Source of the DNA: Deltaproteobacteria bacterium | Lineage (GTDB): Bacteria > Desulfobacterota > Syntrophobacteria > Syntrophobacterales > Syntrophobacteraceae | Reading direction: 5' to 3' | DNA length: 64,000 nt | Assembly: GCA_021780695.1 (NCBI GenBank) | Contig: JAJXYD010000028.1 | Span: 38,014 to 102,013 of the forward strand | Shown: piece by piece, positions 36,382 to 47,110 of the stretch | How positions within the stretch are numbered: the first letter of the stretch is position 1 | How the letters are laid out: every line of letters starts with the position of its first letter | Program-made: the position numbers and the translations under genes | Notes under the pieces: generated by a model | What the model was told of the DNA's origin: nothing | Databases searched by the model: none | Seen by the model: the letters and a program-made list of their open reading frames with translations, nothing else

Positions 36382-38103
36382 ATGGCTAAACTCCCCGGGA
36401 CAAATGAAAACGGAACCGATGAGAGCCGCCTTGGGAGCAAGCTAAAAAAACTTCTGCTCTACCGGTTGATCATTGCCGTTTTCTTCCTGATTGTCACCAT
36501 CGCGGTGCAAAGCAGAAGAGACAACACTCTTATAGGCGACCTGTTTAATCCCCTCTACCTTTTTTCCTGCATTCTTTTCCTGTTCACGATCTTCGGGACT
36601 CTGAGCCTTAAGTACCTGCACCGCTTGAAGCTATTGGCCATCTTTCAACTCCTCTTCGATCTTGGCTCCGTAACCGTCCTGGTCTATATGACCGGAGGAA
36701 TCGAGAGCAGCTTTTCTTCGCTCTACGTACTGGTAATATTTAGCGCAGCCCTTTTGCTGGGCCGCCGCGCCAGTCTTTTTACCGCATTGGCCTGCTCTCT
36801 GATCTACGGCGTCCTTCTCGATCTTCAATACTTTGGGTTCATATCGCCGCTAAAACTGGCAACCGCCCCCCTCCATCCCCATGACAGCGGCACTTACTTC
36901 TTCGATATTTTGGTTGATACCGCGGCCTTTTTCCTCGTCGGTTTTCTTGCCGGTTACTTTGCCAGGGAACTCCAATCCTCCAAAATCCGCATTTTTGAAA
37001 AAGAAAGCGACCTTAGAAATCTACAAACCCTTCACACAAGCATCGTGCGCAGCATGTCGAGCGGCCTGCTTACCGTGGATCTGGAAGGGCGCATCCAATT
37101 TTCCAACGACGCCGCGGTCAAACTTCTTGGCATAAGCCCGGAAGGATTCTCCAACCGCCTCATTATAGAGATCTTTCCCGATATAGACTTTTCCAGGGTC
37201 CAGGCTGATACCAACACCCCTTCCACACTGCCCCCCACCCGTCTTGAGACCCGGTACAACCATCCGGCCGGACTGCCTATAGTCTTTGGCTATTCGGCCT
37301 CGGCCCTGAGGAAAGAAAACGAAAAGCTCTTCGGCTACCTCATCCTGTTTACCGACCTTACCAAGCGCAAAGCCTTCGAAGAACACATCCAGCGCATGGA
37401 AAGGCTTGTGCTGGCCGGCAGACTGGCCGCAGAAATAGCCCACGAGATCAAAAATCCGCTGGCCGCGATGAGCGGGGCTGCCCAGATGCTGAGCAACGAA
37501 ACCGGGCAAAACCCCTTGAATCTAAGGCTCATTGGCCTTTTGCAACGGGAAATAGAGCGTGTAAACACCCTGGTAACCCAATTTTTGTGGATGGCAAAAG
37601 AGTCTCCCCAATCCGAGCGCATAGAAGAGGTAGCGGTTTGTCCCGCCATCGAAGAAATCGTAACCCTTCTTAAAGCAAACAAAAAAACATGCACAGCCCA
37701 CACCGTGCGAACCGATTTCCGCGCCGCTCCCCTTATCTCAATCGACCCGCTCCACCTGCGGCGCGTGCTGTGGAATCTTTTCGTCAATGCAATCGAGGCC
37801 ATGCCGACAGGGGGCGAGCTTACGGTCGCGGTTAGCCTCCAGTGCCCCCCCAAAACCCCAAACACCCTCGTTAGAATAGATGTGGCCGATACCGGATGCG
37901 GCATATCCGATCCGGTACTGCAAAGAATCTTCGATCCCTTTTTTACCACAAAGGATAGCGGCACCGGCCTGGGACTTAGCATTGTCTACCAACTGGTGGA
38001 AAAGGCTGCCGGCCGCATAGAAGTAAAGCGCAAACACGCAGGGGTCGGAACGACCTTTTCACTTTTTTTCCCGCTAAGCACTTCTTTTTCCCTTGCCAAA
38101 TGA
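36382..38103 (+). CDS. pilS: Membrane sensor histidine kinase, PilS-like
   Basis: A 573-residue kinase. About six hydrophobic segments in the first 200 residues are followed by a short coiled coil, a PAS domain (about 215-330), HisKA with phospho-His in [16 protein letters not shown] and an HATPase ([29 protein letters not shown]). This plan and the position right after pilC (10 bp) match PilS, which controls pilin transcription through the sigma-54 activator PilR. No pilR follows; groES is next. The name therefore rests on architecture and context. Confidence 0.8.
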   Translation: MAKLPGTNENGTDESRLGSKLKKLLLYRLIIAVFFLIVTIAVQSRRDNTLIGDLFNPLYLFSCILFLFTIFGTLSLKYLHRLKLLAIFQLLFDLGSVTVLVYMTGGIESSFSSLYVLVIFSAALLLGRRASLFTALACSLIYGVLLDLQYFGFISPLKLATAPLHPHDSGTYFFDILVDTAAFFLVGFLAGYFARELQSSKIRIFEKESDLRNLQTLHTSIVRSMSSGLLTVDLEGRIQFSNDAAVKLLGISPEGFSNRLIIEIFPDIDFSRVQADTNTPSTLPPTRLETRYNHPAGLPIVFGYSASALRKENEKLFGYLILFTDLTKRKAFEEHIQRMERLVLAGRLAAEIAHEIKNPLAAMSGAAQMLSNETGQNPLNLRLIGLLQREIERVNTLVTQFLWMAKESPQSERIEEVAVCPAIEEIVTLLKANKKTCTAHTVRTDFRAAPLISIDPLHLRRVLWNLFVNAIEAMPTGGELTVAVSLQCPPKTPNTLVRIDVADTGCGISDPVLQRIFDPFFTTKDSGTGLGLSIVYQLVEKAAGRIEVKRKHAGVGTTFSLFFPLSTSFSLAK

Positions 38104-38117
38104 GGCTGCGATGATTA

Positions 38118-38144
38118 AAAGCACTCATCAAGAGAGAGTGCTAA
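38118..38144 (+). promoter_or_regulatory. CIRCE element (HrcA operator) of groESL
   Basis: AAAGCACTC - 9 nt - GAGTGCTAA matches the consensus TTAGCACTC-N9-GAGTGCTAA except for the first two bases. It is 69 bp before the groES ATG. Heat-inducible repression by HrcA is the known role; hrcA is not in this window. Confidence 0.93.
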
Positions 38145-38212
38145 CACTGAGGGCAAGGCCTCATGCTACGCTTTGCCGAATTTTTTTTATTTTCAAACTG
38201 AAAGGAGTTGCT

Positions 38213-38500
38213 ATGAACCTCAGACCGCTTAACGATCGCGTTGTGGTCAAACGCATGGAAGAAGAGCAAAAAACCGCAGGCGGCATCATCATTCCCGATT
38301 CGGCCAAAGAAAAGCCCATCCAGGGCGAAGTGATCGCCGCGGGCAACGGCAAGACCCAGGAAGACGGCTCCAAAAGAGCCCTTGACGTAAAAAAGGGTGA
38401 TCGAGTTCTTTTTGGAAAATATGCGGGCACCGAAATCACCATCGACAACCAGGAAGTGCTTATAATGCGCGAAGACGACATACTCGCGATTATCGAATAA
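38213..38500 (+). CDS. groES: Co-chaperonin GroES
   Basis: A 95-residue GroES (10-kDa chaperonin). [27 protein letters not shown] is the typical N-terminus with the mobile loop, and GKYAGTEI and REDDILAI close the family pattern. It caps the GroEL cavity. The ATG at 38213 has AAAGGAG 6 nt upstream; the longer open frame from 38093 would cover the CIRCE site and is rejected. It lies 47 bp before groEL. Confidence 0.98.
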   Translation: MNLRPLNDRVVVKRMEEEQKTAGGIIIPDSAKEKPIQGEVIAAGNGKTQEDGSKRALDVKKGDRVLFGKYAGTEITIDNQEVLIMREDDILAIIE

Positions 38501-38526
38501 GGCTTTTATTCTACCCGATCTTTTAG

Positions 38527-40176
<1,650 letters not shown>

Positions 40177-40251
40177 GATATAACGGCCTATAAGGATCCC
40201 ACCGGTCCCTAACGGGTGGGTCTGCCCAGGCTGCCGGAAGTTTTTTGCTCT

Positions 40252-40289
40252 ACGCCCCCGCGCCCCAAAAGGGTTCGGGGGCGTTTTTT
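40252..40289 (+). terminator. Rho-independent terminator of groESL
   Basis: CGCCCCCG (40253-40260) pairs with CGGGGGCG (40276-40283) and is followed by six T. This is a textbook intrinsic terminator. A weaker inverted repeat (CCCACC...GGTGGG, 40199-40220) precedes it. Confidence 0.9.
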
Positions 40290-40380
40290 CTCCCGGGCGC
40301 CAATCCCCCCTCTTGCCACTGACCGCCTTTTTTGAATGCAGGGTAATGAAGTTGCCGCTCCCCTTGGGGGGTGGGTCTTA

Positions 40381-40409
40381 TTGCAATCGCTTCCGGCTCC
40401 GGTTATAAA
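40381..40409 (+). promoter_or_regulatory. Candidate sigma-70 promoter for phoU
   Basis: TTGCAA (40381-40386), a 17-nt spacer, then TATAAA (40404-40409), 57 bp before the phoU ATG and after the groEL terminator. Both boxes are close to consensus. Confidence 0.5.
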
Positions 40410-40466
40410 ACAAAGCAAGCAGAGTTGCATATTTTCGTGTCGTTTTCCGAGCAAGGGGACTAAAAA

Positions 40467-41177
40467 ATGGCTAAGACTCCGTTGGAAAAGGAGTTGGACA
40501 GGCTTCAAGACGAGTTGATCGATCTTGGAGTAATGGTTGAGCGCAGCATAACCGATGCGATAAATATACTTGGCCGGGGTAGAATCGAGGAAGCCAAACG
40601 ATTGATCGCGGCCGATTCGGAGATCAATCGCAGGAGGTATCAAATTGAGTGGGACTCCCTTGTTCTCATCGCCAGGCAGCAGCCTATGGCCAAGGATCTG
40701 CGCAGCCTTGCCGCCATATTGGAAATTGCCGGGGAACTCGAAAGAATAGCCGATTATTCCAAGGGGATAGCGAAGATTGTTATTCAGCTCGACTCAAAAC
40801 CCCTGCTAAAGCCGCTGATCGATATTCCAAGGATGGCCGCGCTCGCCTCGGACATGCTCCACAGAGCGCTGCTCGCCTTTGTGGACCGGGACGTGGAAAC
40901 CGCCCGTTCCATACCCGAGGAGGACCAGCTAATCGATGATCTCTATGCCCAGGTCTACCGCGAGCTGATTACCTACGTGCTGGCCGACCCCAAAAACATC
41001 GAAGGAGCAAGCCACCTCATGTGGGTTGCTCACAACATGGAACGGGCGGCCGACCGGGTCGTAAATATATGCGAACGGGTAATTTTTACGGTCACCGGAG
41101 AGCTCATCGAATTTGACGATCAGCCTCCCCTTCTTGCGGCCCACTCCGCCAAGGAGCCAAACCCTCAAGAGAAATGA
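40467..41177 (+). CDS. phoU: Phosphate-signalling protein PhoU
   Basis: A 236-residue all-helical protein with two PhoU repeats (from about 10 and 115). EIAGELERIADYSKGIAK and MVAHNMERAADRVVNICE-type segments carry the conserved Glu/Asp metal-binding residues of each repeat. PhoU represses the PhoR-PhoB system together with the PstSCAB transporter. No pst or pho genes adjoin it, so it is a solitary copy. Confidence 0.93.
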   Translation: MAKTPLEKELDRLQDELIDLGVMVERSITDAINILGRGRIEEAKRLIAADSEINRRRYQIEWDSLVLIARQQPMAKDLRSLAAILEIAGELERIADYSKGIAKIVIQLDSKPLLKPLIDIPRMAALASDMLHRALLAFVDRDVETARSIPEEDQLIDDLYAQVYRELITYVLADPKNIEGASHLMWVAHNMERAADRVVNICERVIFTVTGELIEFDDQPPLLAAHSAKEPNPQEK

Positions 41178-41182
41178 GTCGG

Positions 41183-41216
41183 CAATTGGGGCCATCGAAG
41201 CCGATGCCCCCAATTG
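41183..41216. terminator. Long hairpin between convergent phoU and the trxB fusion gene
   Basis: CAATTGGGG... and ...CCCCAATTG form a 15-bp stem with a single mismatch around a 4-nt loop. There is no T-run on either side. Its position between two convergent stops suggests a bidirectional transcription or mRNA-end function. Confidence 0.5.
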
Positions 41217-41253
41217 TCCAGGGTCTTGCAGGGGCGAGACCGCCGCCCCACGG

Positions 41254-42906
41254 CTATATCCTTAGAACGTCTCCGGGCTCATCCCGGTTCGCGCTCCAGT
41301 AGGGGTGAGAAATATCTTCAAAAACCGACAGGGCCGCCTCGGTTCCCTGCCCCATGGCGGTTACTATCTGTTTGTAGCCCCCTTCCACATCCCCCGCGGA
41401 ATATATCCCCGCAATATTGGTTCTGTGATGGGAATCATGCTTTATGAAGCCCTCGGCCGAGAGTTCGAGGCCCAGTGCCCCGGCAAGCTCTACGGAAGGC
41501 TCATAGCCTATCGAGACAAAGACCCCCTGGACGGGGTAACCATGGACCTCGCCGGTCCTGTTGTTTCGCAAAACGACTTCGTCTACCCTTTCCCGGCCTC
41601 TTATCTCAACAACCTCGCTATCCCAGAGGACCTCGATATTGTTTGAAAAGATATTTTTAGCCAGGTGCTCCTGGGCCCTCAGGCTATTTCGGCGATGCAC
41701 AAGAACGGTTTCAACGCCGATGTTGTGCAGATGGAGCGCTTCGGTAACCGCGCTGTTGCCGCCCCCCACGACGATAACCTTTTTGTCTTTAAATAAGGGG
41801 CCGTCGCAGGTTGCGCAGTAGCTTACCCCACGGCCCATAAACTGCATCTCGCCCGGAACGCCCAGTTTTTTGTAATTGGCTCCCGTAGCCAGCACCAGGG
41901 CTTTTGCAAGAAACCTTCTTCTGCTCGTCAGCACTTCTATCGGAGCTCCGGGCCTAATCTCGACCACCTCTTCTCCCTGGAAAATCTGCACATATTCCAG
42001 GGCGTGACTTACCAGGATATCCACCAGAGTTTTTCCCGGCACCCTTGCAAACCCCGGATAGTTTTCAACAATGGGTGTGGTGGCAACCTGTCCCCCGAGC
42101 GCTCCACGCTCGATAACGGCCGTTCCCAGTCCGCTTCTGACCGTGTAAATCCCGGCGGCAAGACCCGCGGGGCCTCCGCCCACGATAACGACGTCGGTTT
42201 CTATCACCTCGGCCTCGGTTTCCGGGATAAAGACGCTCTGCTGTTCCAATTTTTGAACAGAGGCGGCAAACAACTCCTCCGACTGGGCTCCCCGAGCTAT
42301 CAGGATATCGTTTGCAAAGGTCTGAGGAACGCTAAAGGCTGAATATCGATTGGCCATCTCCTGATTGGACTGAATGTCGATAATTTCAAGCGATACCACA
42401 TCGGGCCTCTCTATTGCGGCTTTGACTCCGTTTACAGCCTGGTCCGGACAATAGGGACAGGTAGGACTGACAAAAACCTTGATTTCCCTTACAGCATCGA
42501 GCTTTTGGATAACCCTTCGGCTCTGCTCGCTCATATTGCCCGTTCGAAACCCGATGAGCAGAATCATCGCCACAAGGGTCCTGCTCTCCTCTCCGTAAGG
42601 AACGCCAAGGTACCTTACGCAATAGCGATCGGGATCGAAAATAATGGTCGGAGCACTGGTCACATTGCGTTTCCTCGCCTCCTCGCTATTCAAATCGAAC
42701 TCGCTTAGAACTATTCTTTTGGATAATCCGTTAAAATTTCGCAGCAGTTCCCGCGCAGCCCCGTTAAGGACATCCTTGCCCTCGCCTTCGGTAAAAAGCA
42801 GTACGGGCACATCATTTGGAAGTCCATCGAAAGCGATCCTCAGGTTTTTTTCCACTTCGGAGCCCCAAAAAACGTTTTTTTCATCCTCAGGCTTTTTCTC
42901 CACCAT
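41254..42906 (-). CDS. Protein-disulfide-oxidoreductase/thioredoxin reductase fusion flavoprotein
   Basis: A 550-residue fusion. Residues 1-110 form a thioredoxin fold with no active-site cysteines (TSAPTIIF), and residues 130-215 a second one with CPYC (SPTCPYCPD), together a PDO-like tandem. From about 230 a full thioredoxin reductase follows: FAD motif VIVGGGPAGLAAG, active site CATCDG, NAD(P)H motif VVGGGNSAV and the C-terminal GDVEGG. The order resembles AhpF (tandem Trx-fold then TrxR). It probably passes reducing power internally from NAD(P)H to a partner, perhaps a peroxiredoxin, which is not nearby. The ATG at 42906 has AAGGGGGGAAA upstream. Confidence 0.85.
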   Translation of the reverse strand: MVEKKPEDEKNVFWGSEVEKNLRIAFDGLPNDVPVLLFTEGEGKDVLNGAARELLRNFNGLSKRIVLSEFDLNSEEARKRNVTSAPTIIFDPDRYCVRYLGVPYGEESRTLVAMILLIGFRTGNMSEQSRRVIQKLDAVREIKVFVSPTCPYCPDQAVNGVKAAIERPDVVSLEIIDIQSNQEMANRYSAFSVPQTFANDILIARGAQSEELFAASVQKLEQQSVFIPETEAEVIETDVVIVGGGPAGLAAGIYTVRSGLGTAVIERGALGGQVATTPIVENYPGFARVPGKTLVDILVSHALEYVQIFQGEEVVEIRPGAPIEVLTSRRRFLAKALVLATGANYKKLGVPGEMQFMGRGVSYCATCDGPLFKDKKVIVVGGGNSAVTEALHLHNIGVETVLVHRRNSLRAQEHLAKNIFSNNIEVLWDSEVVEIRGRERVDEVVLRNNRTGEVHGYPVQGVFVSIGYEPSVELAGALGLELSAEGFIKHDSHHRTNIAGIYSAGDVEGGYKQIVTAMGQGTEAALSVFEDISHPYWSANRDEPGDVLRI

Positions 42907-43124
42907 TTTCCCCCCTTGCTGCAATCGGTTAGAGATTTTTTATAATTGTTTAATATAAGCACTGCGGCTTTGTCGTTCCATCAAGCACAGCCTCCGCCTC
43001 TTGCTTAAAAAATTACCTTTTTGCCCTCGGCCAAATACTCAATCGGCGGTATTGCGTTTGGCTCTTTATGGGATACCATGTTCTCCGGTAAATTTTTCCT
43101 TTCCCCCAAAAGCGAGGGTGGACT

Positions 43125-43379
43125 ATGAAGAGTAGAAAAGAGCTTTGCTGCCGCATCAGCACCTTAGCACTCTGGTCCCTTGGCGCAATGGTATTGCTAA
43201 AAATTTGGAAGTATCAAAAATCGCTCTCGGACCCCTTGGGCGCCTATGTGGAATTTACCCTCATGTTCCTCACCACCTTCTATGTTCTTGCACTCTTTCC
43301 GATCAAACTATTTTTAGACAAGTTTTTCTCGCATCGGATTGCCTTTAGCCGAAACGATCGCCTGAAGCTTTTAAAATAA
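43125..43379 (+). CDS. Small two-helix membrane protein, unknown function
   Basis: An 84-residue protein with two hydrophobic segments (about 12-27 and 42-62), a Lys/Arg-rich N-terminus and a basic C-terminus. The ATG follows GAGGGTGG. Its stop is 21 nt before the deoxyribosyltransferase start, suggesting co-transcription. I recognise no family. Confidence 0.6.
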   Translation: MKSRKELCCRISTLALWSLGAMVLLKIWKYQKSLSDPLGAYVEFTLMFLTTFYVLALFPIKLFLDKFFSHRIAFSRNDRLKLLK

Positions 43380-43400
43380 ACAAGAGAGAGGGAAAAGCGT

Positions 43401-43883
43401 TTGAAAATCTATCTGGCAGGTCCCCTGTTTACCCAGTCGCAACGCGCATGGCTTAGAAATCTCAAAGAAGAGCTTGAAGGCATAGAGACCTCCCAAAACG
43501 GCCCGCTCGAGGTGATCTGGCCCTACGATCTTATAAGCCGGACCGAAATCGCACGCCTTGCTCACCTGGCCCGACGGGAGATCTTTTTGCGCTGCAAGGC
43601 AGGTCTTGATGAGGCCAGGATTCTGCTCGCCCTTCTCGATGGTCCGCAGGTCGACGATGGCACGGCCTGGGAAATCGGTTATTTTTGGGCAAAAAAACGG
43701 CCGGAACAAAAAATTATCGGTATCCGCACCGATTTCCGTCAGGCGGGGGAGAGCCAGGGAGCGCTAGTAAATGCCATGATCGAGATGTCTTGCGATCTGG
43801 TGGTAAAAAGCAAAGAGGGCGCGCTGGGAATATGGGAGCAAATAAATCAGGAAAAAGCGATTTGCGGGACCTTGCAGAGATAG
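43401..43883 (+). CDS. Nucleoside 2-deoxyribosyltransferase-family protein
   Basis: A 160-residue Rossmann-like enzyme. MKIYLAGPLFTQSQR is the family N-terminus, and LLALLDGPQVDDGTAWEIGYF carries the Asp pair and catalytic Glu. Family members cleave or transfer deoxyribose between nucleobases, or hydrolyse damaged deoxynucleotides. The start is TTG 43401 with GAGGGAAAAG upstream; no ATG or GTG lies nearer the conserved start. Substrate cannot be told. Confidence 0.82.
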   Translation: MKIYLAGPLFTQSQRAWLRNLKEELEGIETSQNGPLEVIWPYDLISRTEIARLAHLARREIFLRCKAGLDEARILLALLDGPQVDDGTAWEIGYFWAKKRPEQKIIGIRTDFRQAGESQGALVNAMIEMSCDLVVKSKEGALGIWEQINQEKAICGTLQR

Positions 43884-44055
43884 CCAAGCGTAGATAATTT
43901 GTTGAAAGAAAAAGGAACCGGCCCGCTCTGCCCGCAAGAACCGGGGGGCCCGGTCAAAATTCACAAAAGTCAAAATCCCGGTTTTCGCCCCCTTATCAGG
44001 GGAATACAACCTTCAAAACGGTGCCGGTAAATACCCCGGAAAAAGGAGTGGGTTT

Positions 44056-44259
44056 ATGAACGATCCGTTGCTTGAAAAAATCGGTGACCACATTGCGGGA
44101 AAGGAAGGCTACCACGGGCTTAGGGGAATCGATGGTATCTACAGGTATCTTATCGACAAATACCACTGGCAACCTCTGGAAGTGCGCAAACTGCAAATGG
44201 AAGATCTGCACCTCCTGATCGCAGGCTACGAGGAAAAAGCCACCACGGACTGGGACTAG
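44056..44259 (+). CDS. Small conserved-looking protein, unknown function
   Basis: A 67-residue acidic, probably helical protein (WQPLEVRKLQMEDLHLLIAGY) with no cysteines and no signal peptide. The ATG has AAAAAGGAG 7 nt upstream, a strong site for so short a gene. No family recognised. A hairpin follows before the convergent cysS. Confidence 0.6.
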   Translation: MNDPLLEKIGDHIAGKEGYHGLRGIDGIYRYLIDKYHWQPLEVRKLQMEDLHLLIAGYEEKATTDWD

Positions 44260-44308
44260 CTTTTTTAAACCATCTTCCCGGTTACAAAACGGCGCCTTTT
44301 AAACCCGG

Positions 44309-44343
44309 CACACTCCTGTTGGCTTACAGCCCAACGGGGTGTG
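44309..44343. terminator. Hairpin between the 67-residue gene and cysS
   Basis: CACAC-TCC-GTTGG and CCAAC-GG-GTGTG pair around a short loop, at the meeting point of convergent genes, 15 bp after the cysS stop. No T-run on the minus strand, so intrinsic strength is unclear. Confidence 0.4.
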
Positions 44344-44357
44344 AGTCAAGTCGGACC

Positions 44358-45857
44358 TCAGCCCTCCAGAGGCTGCAAGCTCACTCTCCATTTCGTTCCC
44401 TCGGGGGAGTCTTCAAGCTGAATGCGCTTTGCTTCGAGTTCCTTTCGGATGCGATCGGCTTCGGGGAAGTTTTTTTCGGCCCTGGCCTTGCGCCTCAGTT
44501 CTATGAGTTCGTATAATTGTTGCTCGCTCATACCCGTGGTAGGGAGCTTTAGTTTTCTCTGGCGATCAAAAAAGACAGCCGGCTCTTCGATAAGAAGTCC
44601 CATTAGCCGGCAGTGCTTCAAAAGTAAATCCGCCGCCATGGCGGCAAGGCGCGCCGATGGGCCCTTGAGGCTTTTCCTGCCGAATTTATCGAGGAAACGC
44701 TGGAGATTTCTCTGGAGCACAAAAATATAGCCGATGGCCTGAGCTGTATTGAAATCGTTGTTCATGGCCTCGGCAATCATGGCCGGAAGCGACCTCGCCT
44801 TCTCGTAGAGTTCGCCGTCCTCTCTTTTAAGGATATCCTCGGGATAGTCCGTCTCAGCGTCTTTTGCCGTTTTTTCCAAAGCGGTCTCAACGGTTGCATA
44901 GAGGCGCTCGAGTCCTCGTTCGGCTTCCCCTACTGTTTCATCGCAAAAATCCACCGGGCTTCTGTAATGCTTGCTTATAACAAAGAGTCTCAGCGATTCG
45001 GGGTGCATACAACCGAGCACATCGCGAATCGTGATGAAATTTCCCAGGGATTTGGACATCTTCTCGTTATTGATATTGACAAAGCCGTTGTGGATCCAGT
45101 AGCGGGCAAAAGGCTGCCCGAAGGCCGCTTCGGCTTGCGCGATCTCGTTTTCGTGATGGGGAAAGACAAGGTCCTTACCCCCCCCGTGAATGTCGATGGT
45201 GGCGCCAAGGTACTTTCTAGCCATTGCGGAACACTCGATATGCCATCCCGGCCTGCCCGGCCCCCAGGGACTCTGCCAGGCAGGCTCGCCCGGCTTGCTG
45301 CCCTTCCAGAGGACAAAGTCCATGGGATTGGACTTGTTTTCATCCACCTCCACCCTTGCGCCCGCCACCATGTCTTCGAGCGCCCGGCCGGAGAGCTTGC
45401 CGTAGCTGGAAAAACGCTCCACGCTAAAGTAGACATCGGTTCCGGCCTGATAGGCAATGCCCTTTTCCACCAGTTTTTCAATGACTTCGATCATCTCCGG
45501 GATATGCTCGGTTGCAAGCGGCTCCATGGTCGGAGGCAAAAGACCAAGCCCCTCCATGTCCTCATGAAAGGCACGGATAAAGCGGTCGGCAATCGTGCGG
45601 AAATCGACCCCCTCGGCCGCCGCCCGCCCCAGGATCTTGTCGTCGATGTCGGTAAAGTTGCGCACGTAGCAGACCTGGTAGCCCTGGCTTAGCAAAAAGC
45701 GGTATATCACATCAAAGACAATGGCCGAACGAGCATGCCCGATGTGGCACAAATCGTAGACGGTGATCCCGCACACATACATCTTAACCCTGCCGGGTTC
45801 CAGAGGAACGAACTCCTCCTTTTTACCCGTAAGAGTATTAAAAAGCACAAACGCCAT
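44358..45857 (-). CDS. cysS: Cysteinyl-tRNA synthetase
   Basis: A 499-residue class I synthetase. CGITVYDLCHIGHARS includes the HIGH motif and a Zn-ligand Cys, WHIECSAMA the further Zn ligand, and EKMSKSLGNF the KMSKS loop. The C-terminal anticodon-binding region ends LEDSPEGTKWR, as usual. It charges tRNA-Cys. It lies 16 bp after ispF, in the run ispD-ispF-cysS, an order seen in many proteobacteria and firmicutes. Confidence 0.98.
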   Translation of the reverse strand: MAFVLFNTLTGKKEEFVPLEPGRVKMYVCGITVYDLCHIGHARSAIVFDVIYRFLLSQGYQVCYVRNFTDIDDKILGRAAAEGVDFRTIADRFIRAFHEDMEGLGLLPPTMEPLATEHIPEMIEVIEKLVEKGIAYQAGTDVYFSVERFSSYGKLSGRALEDMVAGARVEVDENKSNPMDFVLWKGSKPGEPAWQSPWGPGRPGWHIECSAMARKYLGATIDIHGGGKDLVFPHHENEIAQAEAAFGQPFARYWIHNGFVNINNEKMSKSLGNFITIRDVLGCMHPESLRLFVISKHYRSPVDFCDETVGEAERGLERLYATVETALEKTAKDAETDYPEDILKREDGELYEKARSLPAMIAEAMNNDFNTAQAIGYIFVLQRNLQRFLDKFGRKSLKGPSARLAAMAADLLLKHCRLMGLLIEEPAVFFDRQRKLKLPTTGMSEQQLYELIELRRKARAEKNFPEADRIRKELEAKRIQLEDSPEGTKWRVSLQPLEG

Positions 45858-45873
45858 TGGAACCGGTCCTTCC

Positions 45874-46359
45874 CTAACGCCCCCGCTCTGACTCTTCCAC
45901 TAGGGCAACGGCATAGGCCGCTATGCCTTCCTCGCGGCCGGCAAAACCCAGGGTCTCCGTCGTCTTTGCTTTTACATTGACACAGCCTGGCTCAAGCCCC
46001 ACACAGAGGCAAATCCTCTCGACCATGCGCGGGATAAAAGAAAAGAGTTTGGGCCTCTGGGCCACGATCGTCGAATCGATATTTTTTAATCTAAATCCAC
46101 GCTCCGCAAGAAGCTCCATGGTCCTTTTCAACAGCACAAGGCTTGAGACATCCTTATAGGCGGGGTCGGTATCGGGAAAATGAACGCCTATATCTCCAAG
46201 CGCCCCTGCCCCTATCATTGCGTCGCATATGGCATGCAGGAGCACATCGGCGTCCGAATGGCCAAGAAGCCCCCGTTCGTACTCTATTTCAATGCCTCCA
46301 AGGATAAGAGGACGTCCTTCGACAAGCCTGTGGACGTCATAGCCAAACCCTACCCTCAT
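45874..46359 (-). CDS. ispF: 2-C-methyl-D-erythritol 2,4-cyclodiphosphate synthase
   Basis: A 161-residue IspF. GYDVHRL supplies the Asp and His zinc ligands and GHSDADVLLHAICDA the second His and substrate site. It forms MEcPP in the MEP route to isopentenyl diphosphate. Its start overlaps the ispD stop in ATGA, so the two are coupled; separate IspD and IspF, not the fused form. Confidence 0.97.
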   Translation of the reverse strand: MRVGFGYDVHRLVEGRPLILGGIEIEYERGLLGHSDADVLLHAICDAMIGAGALGDIGVHFPDTDPAYKDVSSLVLLKRTMELLAERGFRLKNIDSTIVAQRPKLFSFIPRMVERICLCVGLEPGCVNVKAKTTETLGFAGREEGIAAYAVALVEESERGR

Positions 46360-47072
46360 CGCCTCCCCCCTTCACTGTCGGCCGACAGATACCACTGTGC
46401 CCAACGCAGGTCCTCGGGTGAAGTCACCTTGATATTGGTGCGCTCCCCCTCCACGATGGAAACCGCGCTCCCCATGCGTTCGACAAAGGAGGCGTCGTCG
46501 GTGCCGCTCCAACCTTCGGAAACCGCCCTTTCATAGGCAGCCGTAACGATTTGCCTGTCAAAAACCTGGGGTGTTTGCACAAGCCAGATCTCATCCCGTG
46601 AAAGAGTCTGGCGCACAACACCCTCGCACGCAAGTTTGACCGTATCGGTTGAAGGCAAGGCGGCAATACAAGCTCCGGTGGCCCTTGCGCCCTCCCAAAC
46701 AGCCTCTATCAGCCGAGGGGAAGCAAAGGGGCGAACAGCGTCGTGGATCATTACCCACGCGCAGTCGGAGGGCAGCATCAAAAGCCCGTTATAGACCGAA
46801 TCGCTACGCTCTTTTCCGCCTTGGGCCACAAGGATCTCGGGACACATCCCATCCTGTGGGCTTGCCCACTGCGCTGCCAGGTCTCGGACCCTTTCGACGT
46901 AGCCTTGCCCCACCAAAAGAAGGATCATGGACACAAAGCTTAGCCTGCAAAGAGTTCCAAGGGTATGCGCCAAGACAGGCCTTCCCGCCAGGGCAAGGTA
47001 CTGCTTGGGCACAGCCGCCCCCATCCTTAGGCCGCTACCGGCAGCCGGCACGATTACACAAGTTTTATCCAT
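46356..47072 (-). CDS. ispD: 2-C-methyl-D-erythritol 4-phosphate cytidylyltransferase
   Basis: About 238 residues. VIVPAAGSGLRMGAAVPKQYLAL is the CTP-binding loop with the catalytic Arg and Lys, and VMIHDAVRPF and TDTVK are later motifs. It makes CDP-ME from MEP and CTP. The ATG at 47072 begins close to the conserved loop; a TTG at 47093 is also in frame and neither has a good ribosome-binding site. It lies 39 bp downstream of the RNase P RNA 3' end. Confidence 0.95.
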   Translation of the reverse strand: MDKTCVIVPAAGSGLRMGAAVPKQYLALAGRPVLAHTLGTLCRLSFVSMILLLVGQGYVERVRDLAAQWASPQDGMCPEILVAQGGKERSDSVYNGLLMLPSDCAWVMIHDAVRPFASPRLIEAVWEGARATGACIAALPSTDTVKLACEGVVRQTLSRDEIWLVQTPQVFDRQIVTAAYERAVSEGWSGTDDASFVERMGSAVSIVEGERTNIKVTSPEDLRWAQWYLSADSEGGRR

Positions 47073-47100
47073 ACTTAAAAGCAACCGACACAATGAAATA

Positions 47101-47110
47101 AGAAAAAAGA
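47101..47110 (-). terminator. U-rich end of the RNase P RNA transcript
   Basis: TCTTTTTTCT follows directly after the closing strand of helix P1. The P1 hairpin end plus U-run could terminate rnpB, or part of the transcripts may continue into ispD. Confidence 0.5.

Noticed and set aside
36382..38103. Kinase as a NtrB-type nitrogen regulator
   Set aside because: The six-helix membrane part and its place directly after pilC favour PilS; NtrB is soluble.
38093..38212. N-terminal extension of groES
   Set aside because: It covers the CIRCE operator; the family start with AAAGGAG lies at 38213.
40199..40220. CCCACC/GGTGGG repeat as the groEL terminator
   Set aside because: No T-run follows it; the strong hairpin with T6 lies 30 bp further on.
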